From positions 186,001-250,000 of the forward strand of contig JANRIX010000010.1 in assembly GCA_033764435.1 (NCBI GenBank): a stretch of 64,000 bases of DNA. The letters run 5' to 3'. Made by a program: the position numbers and the translations under genes. The notes beneath the pieces are model-generated. The model worked only from the letters and a program-made list of their open reading frames with translations, had not been told where the DNA came from and did no database searches. Position 1 is the first letter of the stretch. Every line of letters begins with the position of its first letter. The stretch is from JAEUMY01 sp033764435. GTDB lineage: Bacteria > Pseudomonadota > Gammaproteobacteria > Burkholderiales > Usitatibacteraceae. Below, in pieces: positions 58,927-64,000 of the stretch.

Positions 58927-59559
58927 ATGCACCTCATCGACCTGATCGAGACCCAGCTTGTGTCCAACCGCCTGCCGCTGGTGGCGGTGTCCGTCGCCGC
59001 CGTGCCGCACGCGAACACGCCGGTGGTGCTGACGCTGCACTGGCATGGCTTCGTCGAGGTCAAGCTCGCCGAACAGGATGGCGCGGCACCTGTGGCCTAC
59101 CAGCCCGTGCCGAGCTCCGCGCTGCAGGTCAATGAACGCTGGGACCGCTTCGACGATCTCGACAATGCGCTGCTCGAAGCGGCGTGGGAACTGGGCGCAT
59201 GGGATTTGGCGCGTCGCGATGCGCGCGCGTTCCAGCGGCCAGGTGCCGATTCGGGCGAGGCGCTGGATTGCCTCAACGCCTTCGGTTCGCTGCCCACCCA
59301 GATCGAGGGGTCGGCCCCCTATGTGGCCGAAGTGCCGGACGGCGAGGAGCTGCTCGACTGCGCGGCGCGCGCCGGCTATCACCAGTGGACGTTTCGTCCC
59401 GTGCATGGCGGCCTCTGGGCCGACACTGCCGACGACATCACGCTTGAACCCGGCGGGTATCGCAACCCGCCCTGCCCGGTACTCTCTGCGCCGCCAAAGC
59501 GCATACGCAATGATCGCGTGGTGTATCAGTTCGGGCGCTGTGCGTCGATCATGATTTGA
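58927..59559 (+). CDS. Hypothetical protein
   Basis: 210 aa from ATG 58927, with AAAGGAGCG ~11 bases upstream. Begins MHLIDLIETQLVSNRLPLVAVSVAAVPHANTPVVLTLHWHGF. No signal peptide, no TM, no family recognised. The 3' end overlaps the convergent hemerythrin gene by 11 bp. Confidence 0.6.
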   Translation: MHLIDLIETQLVSNRLPLVAVSVAAVPHANTPVVLTLHWHGFVEVKLAEQDGAAPVAYQPVPSSALQVNERWDRFDDLDNALLEAAWELGAWDLARRDARAFQRPGADSGEALDCLNAFGSLPTQIEGSAPYVAEVPDGEELLDCAARAGYHQWTFRPVHGGLWADTADDITLEPGGYRNPPCPVLSAPPKRIRNDRVVYQFGRCASIMI

Positions 59560-60106
59560 CTGCGGATGCCGGTGCCCGCCGGCGTTCTGCCATGCGCCGG
59601 CCGATGTCAGCCAGCACATCCGCGCCCAAGAGATCGCGCGCCAACGGCATCAACCCGCTGTTCTCGCGCGAGACATGTTGGCGGTACATGGCGACGAACG
59701 CTTGCGTGCTGGCTGGCGTGAGTTTGGCCTCGCCGCCAGTCACCGCCACCAACTCCGGCCGCAATTGCTCTGCCCATGCATGACGCATGCGTTCGTGTTC
59801 CGTGAGCAGCGCCGCCAGGAGGGTCTCGACTTCCAGCAGCCGCGCGCCCGCATGTTCGCGCAACGCCGGGAAGAGATCGATCTCCTCATCCTGATGGTGG
59901 TTCTCCCCGGCGGTGTCGAAGTAGCGCAATACGGCAGTCGCAGCATCGCGCGCCTGGCTGTCAGCACCGTGCTGCGCGAGATGCGGGACGAGTCGGAGAA
60001 GGGTTTCGCACTGGCCCTCGATGCGGTCGTGGCAGGCCTGCAGCATGTCCACTGGCGCATCAAAGTCCGGACCAGCCTTCAGCAAAGAATCAAGCGGGAT
60101 GGGCAT
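59549..60106 (-). CDS. Hemerythrin-like (HHE) domain protein
   Basis: 185 aa four-helix protein. Di-iron ligand pattern: CHDRIEGQCETL, ENHHQDEEIDLFPALREHAG, LLTEHERMRHAW and MYRQHVSRENSGLMPLARDLL. May bind O2, NO or sense iron. ATG 60106 has weak ribosome-binding signal. Confidence 0.85.
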   Translation of the reverse strand: MPIPLDSLLKAGPDFDAPVDMLQACHDRIEGQCETLLRLVPHLAQHGADSQARDAATAVLRYFDTAGENHHQDEEIDLFPALREHAGARLLEVETLLAALLTEHERMRHAWAEQLRPELVAVTGGEAKLTPASTQAFVAMYRQHVSRENSGLMPLARDLLGADVLADIGRRMAERRRAPASAVKS

Positions 60107-60312
60107 GTCTGGGCAGCTCCGATGTTGAGATTGGCAGGCCTTGGGATCTCATTTTCCATCAATTGATGGGACGAGGTCGGTCGATGAACGGACGCTAGGT
60201 TGCTGACATCTAGACACACCCCGGGGCTTCAGGTCTTAAATAAAATAATAAATACTGTAAGCGTGTACTTGCATTTGTGGCGCAACCTCCCGGCTTCGAC
60301 ATTTTCGGTGGC

Positions 60313-60341
60313 TTGAATTTCGCGGCAACCATCGCTACTAT
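60313..60341 (+). promoter_or_regulatory. Sigma-70 promoter of groESL
   Basis: TTGAAT (60313-60318), 17-bp spacer, TACTAT (60336-60341). An AT-rich run at 60237-60265 may act as an upstream element. The rest of 60107-60312 shows no gene. Confidence 0.65.
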
Positions 60342-60367
60342 TAGCACTCGCTGGAACTGAGTGCTAA
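60341..60367. promoter_or_regulatory. CIRCE element (HrcA operator)
   Basis: TTAGCACTC-GCTGGAACT-GAGTGCTAA, a perfect CIRCE starting at the -10 end. Predicts HrcA repression of groESL. Confidence 0.97.
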
Positions 60368-60470
60368 TTTTTCAGTCCACTGCACCGGCTTCCCTGCCGG
60401 TCTGCGTGCCGCCAATCCGGTAATCGCTGGCCGGCCCCCTCATCATCAACACAGCAACAAGGAGTGAGCA

Positions 60471-60761
60471 ATGAAACTGCGTCCCCTGCACGATCGCGTG
60501 ATCGTCAAGCGTCTGGAAGAAGAGCGTAAGACCGCCTCGGGCATCGTCATTCCCGACACCGCCGCCGAGAAGCCCGATCAGGGCGAAGTCCTGGCCGTGG
60601 GCCCGGGCAAGAAGAACGAAGAGGGCAAGCTCTCCCCCGTCGACGTCAAGGTCGGCGACAAGATCCTGTTCGGCAAGTACTCCGGCACGACCGTCAAGGT
60701 CGATGGTGAAGAACTCCTCGTGATGCGCGAGGACGACATCATGGCCGTCGTCGGCAAGTAA
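60471..60761 (+). CDS. groES: Co-chaperonin GroES
   Basis: 96 aa, the usual length. MKLRPLHDRVIVKRLEEERKTASGIVIPD carries the mobile loop; GDKILFGKYSGTTVKVDGEELLVMREDDIMAVV is the family C-terminus. AAGGAG lies upstream of ATG. It caps GroEL. Strong use of preferred codons fits high expression. Confidence 0.98.
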   Translation: MKLRPLHDRVIVKRLEEERKTASGIVIPDTAAEKPDQGEVLAVGPGKKNEEGKLSPVDVKVGDKILFGKYSGTTVKVDGEELLVMREDDIMAVVGK

Positions 60762-60794
60762 TCAGCCACATCATTCAGATACGAGGATACGAAC

Positions 60795-62438
<1,644 letters not shown>

Positions 62439-62463
62439 GTCCGTTTCACCCGGCTGTACCCGG

Positions 62464-62487
62464 AAAGGCCCCGCTCGCGGGGCCTTT
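62464..62487 (+). terminator. Terminator of groESL
   Basis: AAAGGCCCCGC/GCGGGGCCTTT, a strong stem followed by TTTCCATTT. Confidence 0.75.
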
Positions 62488-62575
62488 CCATTTGGGAAAC
62501 ACGGAATAGCGGTTGATGGAATGGCCGGCTTTCACCACAATAGGCGAATTCCTCAGAGAGCCAGAACAACAACTC

Positions 62576-62965
62576 ATGCTCATTTCGCCAAAACTCAGCG
62601 GTCGCACGCGCGTGCTCTCCGTGAGCGGCCGCCTTGACCAGGACAACTGCGAGGCGTTCCGCACAGAGCTTGCACCCTATCTGGAGGCCGCCCTCAGTGA
62701 GCCCCACCATATCGTGTTCGACCTGTCCGGACTGGAATACGTCTCCAGCGCCGGGCTGCGCTGTTTCATGCTCGCCGCGCGACAGTCACGCGGCCCGGGC
62801 AGCAGGATTGTGGTGGCATCGTTGAAGGCCATGGTCGCGGAAATCTTCCAGATCAGCCGATTTGACATGGTGCTGAAGGTCTACCCCGATGTCGAGACTG
62901 CGGTGGCCGCACTGGAGTCGGAAAGCAAAGCTGGCAGCGGCACACGCACGCAGGAGCAGGCATGA
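62576..62965 (+). CDS. STAS domain protein (anti-sigma factor antagonist type)
   Basis: 129 aa from ATG 62576; an earlier ATG at 62516 is in frame. RVLSVSGRLDQDNCEAF, IVFDLSGLEYVSSAGLRCFMLAARQ (phosphorylatable Ser in YVSSAGL) and VVASLKAMVAEIFQISRFDMVL define the STAS fold. Overlaps the next ATG by 4 bp, suggesting a STAS/MBL signalling pair. Confidence 0.8.
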   Translation: MLISPKLSGRTRVLSVSGRLDQDNCEAFRTELAPYLEAALSEPHHIVFDLSGLEYVSSAGLRCFMLAARQSRGPGSRIVVASLKAMVAEIFQISRFDMVLKVYPDVETAVAALESESKAGSGTRTQEQA

Positions 62966-63918
62966 GAGTCAGATTCTGGGGTACCCGCGGGTCCATCGGC
63001 GTGGCCATGACGTCAGCCGAGTTGCGCAACAAGATTGCCCAGGCACTGTTGCAGGCATCAGGCAAAACATTCGCCAATCTCCAGGAGGCCTACACCTACG
63101 CAACCACCGAGCTGGATTTCTCGCTCACCCATACCTTCGGCGGGCACACACCCTGCGTGGAGATACAGACCGGCCTGGACGAGTACTTCGTCTGCGACCT
63201 GGGCTCGGGCGCTCGTCCGCTTGGCGTGAATATCCTTGCAAGACAGGCGGGCCGACCCGCGACGATCAACGTGTTCATGTCCCACGTGCACTGGGACCAC
63301 ATCATGGGGTTTCCGTTTTTCGGGCCCGCCTACGTGCCGGGCACGAAGATCCGCATCCACTCCAGCCATGAGATCGTCGAAAGCGCGTTCCACCTGCAGC
63401 AATGCGCGCCGTGCTTTCCGGTTCTTTTCGAGCAGCTGGCCGCCAACATCGAGTTCGTCGTGGTGGAACCTGACAAGCCGTTCGAAGTGGGCGGGGTCAA
63501 GGTCACGACTCATCTGCAGCTTCACGCCGGCGATTCGTATGGATTGCGCTTCGAACACGACGGCAAAACGCTGATCTACTCCACCGATTCGGAGTACAAG
63601 CTCGATGATCACAAGCAGGTGGACGAGATGACGAAGTTTTTCCGCGACGCGGACATGCTCATCTTCGACGCGATGTACACGTTCGCCGATGCCATTTCCG
63701 TGAAGGCGGACTGGGGGCATTCAAGCAATATCGTCGGCGTCGAGCTGGCCGAGCAAGCCAAGGTGAAACACCTGGTCCTGTTTCATCACGAACCTGCGAA
63801 CAACGACACCGCGCTCAACCGTCTGCTCGTGGAAACGCGCCGCTATGAAGAGTTGACGCGTGGCGACCACAAGCTGGAAATCACCGCTGCCTACGACGGT
63901 CTGGAGCTGGAAGTCTGA
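62962..63918 (+). CDS. MBL-fold metallohydrolase
   Basis: 318 aa. MRVRFWGTRGSIGV, FGGHTPCVEIQTG, the HxHxDH motif in MSHVHWDHIMGF, STDSEYKLDD and FHHEPANND place it with PqqB/RNase Z-like and cyclic-phosphodiesterase MBL proteins. The ~45-residue insertion after the N-terminal strand is unusual. Coupled to the STAS gene. Confidence 0.85.
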   Translation: MRVRFWGTRGSIGVAMTSAELRNKIAQALLQASGKTFANLQEAYTYATTELDFSLTHTFGGHTPCVEIQTGLDEYFVCDLGSGARPLGVNILARQAGRPATINVFMSHVHWDHIMGFPFFGPAYVPGTKIRIHSSHEIVESAFHLQQCAPCFPVLFEQLAANIEFVVVEPDKPFEVGGVKVTTHLQLHAGDSYGLRFEHDGKTLIYSTDSEYKLDDHKQVDEMTKFFRDADMLIFDAMYTFADAISVKADWGHSSNIVGVELAEQAKVKHLVLFHHEPANNDTALNRLLVETRRYEELTRGDHKLEITAAYDGLELEV

Positions 63919-64000
63919 ACGCTGACGCGGAACGCGGAGAATCTGCGGCGCCACCGGGCGCATTTTCCCTGGCGCTGTTTGCCGTCGCATTGCTTCTGCC
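63919..64000 (+). other. Possible start of a membrane-signalling gene, cut by the window
   Basis: A frame through LNADAERGESAAPPGAFSLA then LFAVALLLP is open to the window end and reads like a cytoplasmic tail plus TM segment. No ATG, GTG or early TTG starts it, so the start is uncertain. Confidence 0.25.

Noticed and set aside
60206..60217. Third TCTAGA site as a PhnF operator before groES
   Set aside because: ACATCTAGACAC lacks the flanking symmetry of the two phn sites and lies in an unrelated promoter region.

Overview
The window is about 64% GC, and its gene content (C-P lyase operon, CIRCE-controlled groESL, slipin/RtcB locus, rrn-type BoxA) points to a free-living betaproteobacterium, probably near Burkholderiales. 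The species cannot be fixed from the sequence.

Layout. 1-8.3 kb: amidohydrolase, NarL-type sensor kinase, a beta-repeat/caspase-fold protein, DUF3592, FAD oxidoreductase, DUF1415. 8.65-15.1 kb, minus strand: an RNA-repair island with a BoxA antiterminator, a 1.1-kb structured non-coding leader, nine tRNA genes (one with a 78-nt insertion in the anticodon loop, one with a 21-nt T-loop), RtcB ligase, a 16-codon mini-ORF behind a perfect complement of the 16S 3' tail, an HNH nuclease, two aberrant tRNA-like genes and a slipin. 15.1-20.9 kb: mostly exported or hypothetical proteins. 20.9-33.7 kb: a complete phosphonate locus (phnN fusion and phnF, divergent from phnGHIJKLM; then phnCDE, an HD oxygenase, a VOC protein and a 2-hydroxyacid dehydrogenase), with two matching TCTAGA operators and a Pho box. 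33.9-52.8 kb: MOSC, cNMP-binding, SOUL, fasciclin, TetR, KefF/KefB, TPR plus degenerate GGDEF, HpaI aldolase, SulP, a divergent OmpR regulator and MASE1 hybrid kinase, EAL, YunG-like, acyl-CoA dehydrogenase. 52.9-55.5 kb: a decayed integron of five minus-strand cassettes with five attC sites, next to a LexA box and an intI N-terminal relic. 55.6-64 kb: dacB, bioA, hypotheticals, hemerythrin, groES and groEL (with an in-frame TAG), a STAS protein and an MBL hydrolase.

Across the window the 12-bp palindrome GCGAATATTCGC occurs 29 times exactly (about one per 2.2 kb) and at least seven more times with one mismatch. It lies in all three reading frames of unrelated genes (ANIR, EYS or RIFA in the proteins) and between genes. 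This density is far above chance and looks like a genome-wide DNA-level signal comparable to HIP1 or uptake sequences. The palindrome, the RNA-repair/tRNA island with its intron-like tRNA and 16S-tail-matching leader ORF, and the integron relic are the main discoveries.
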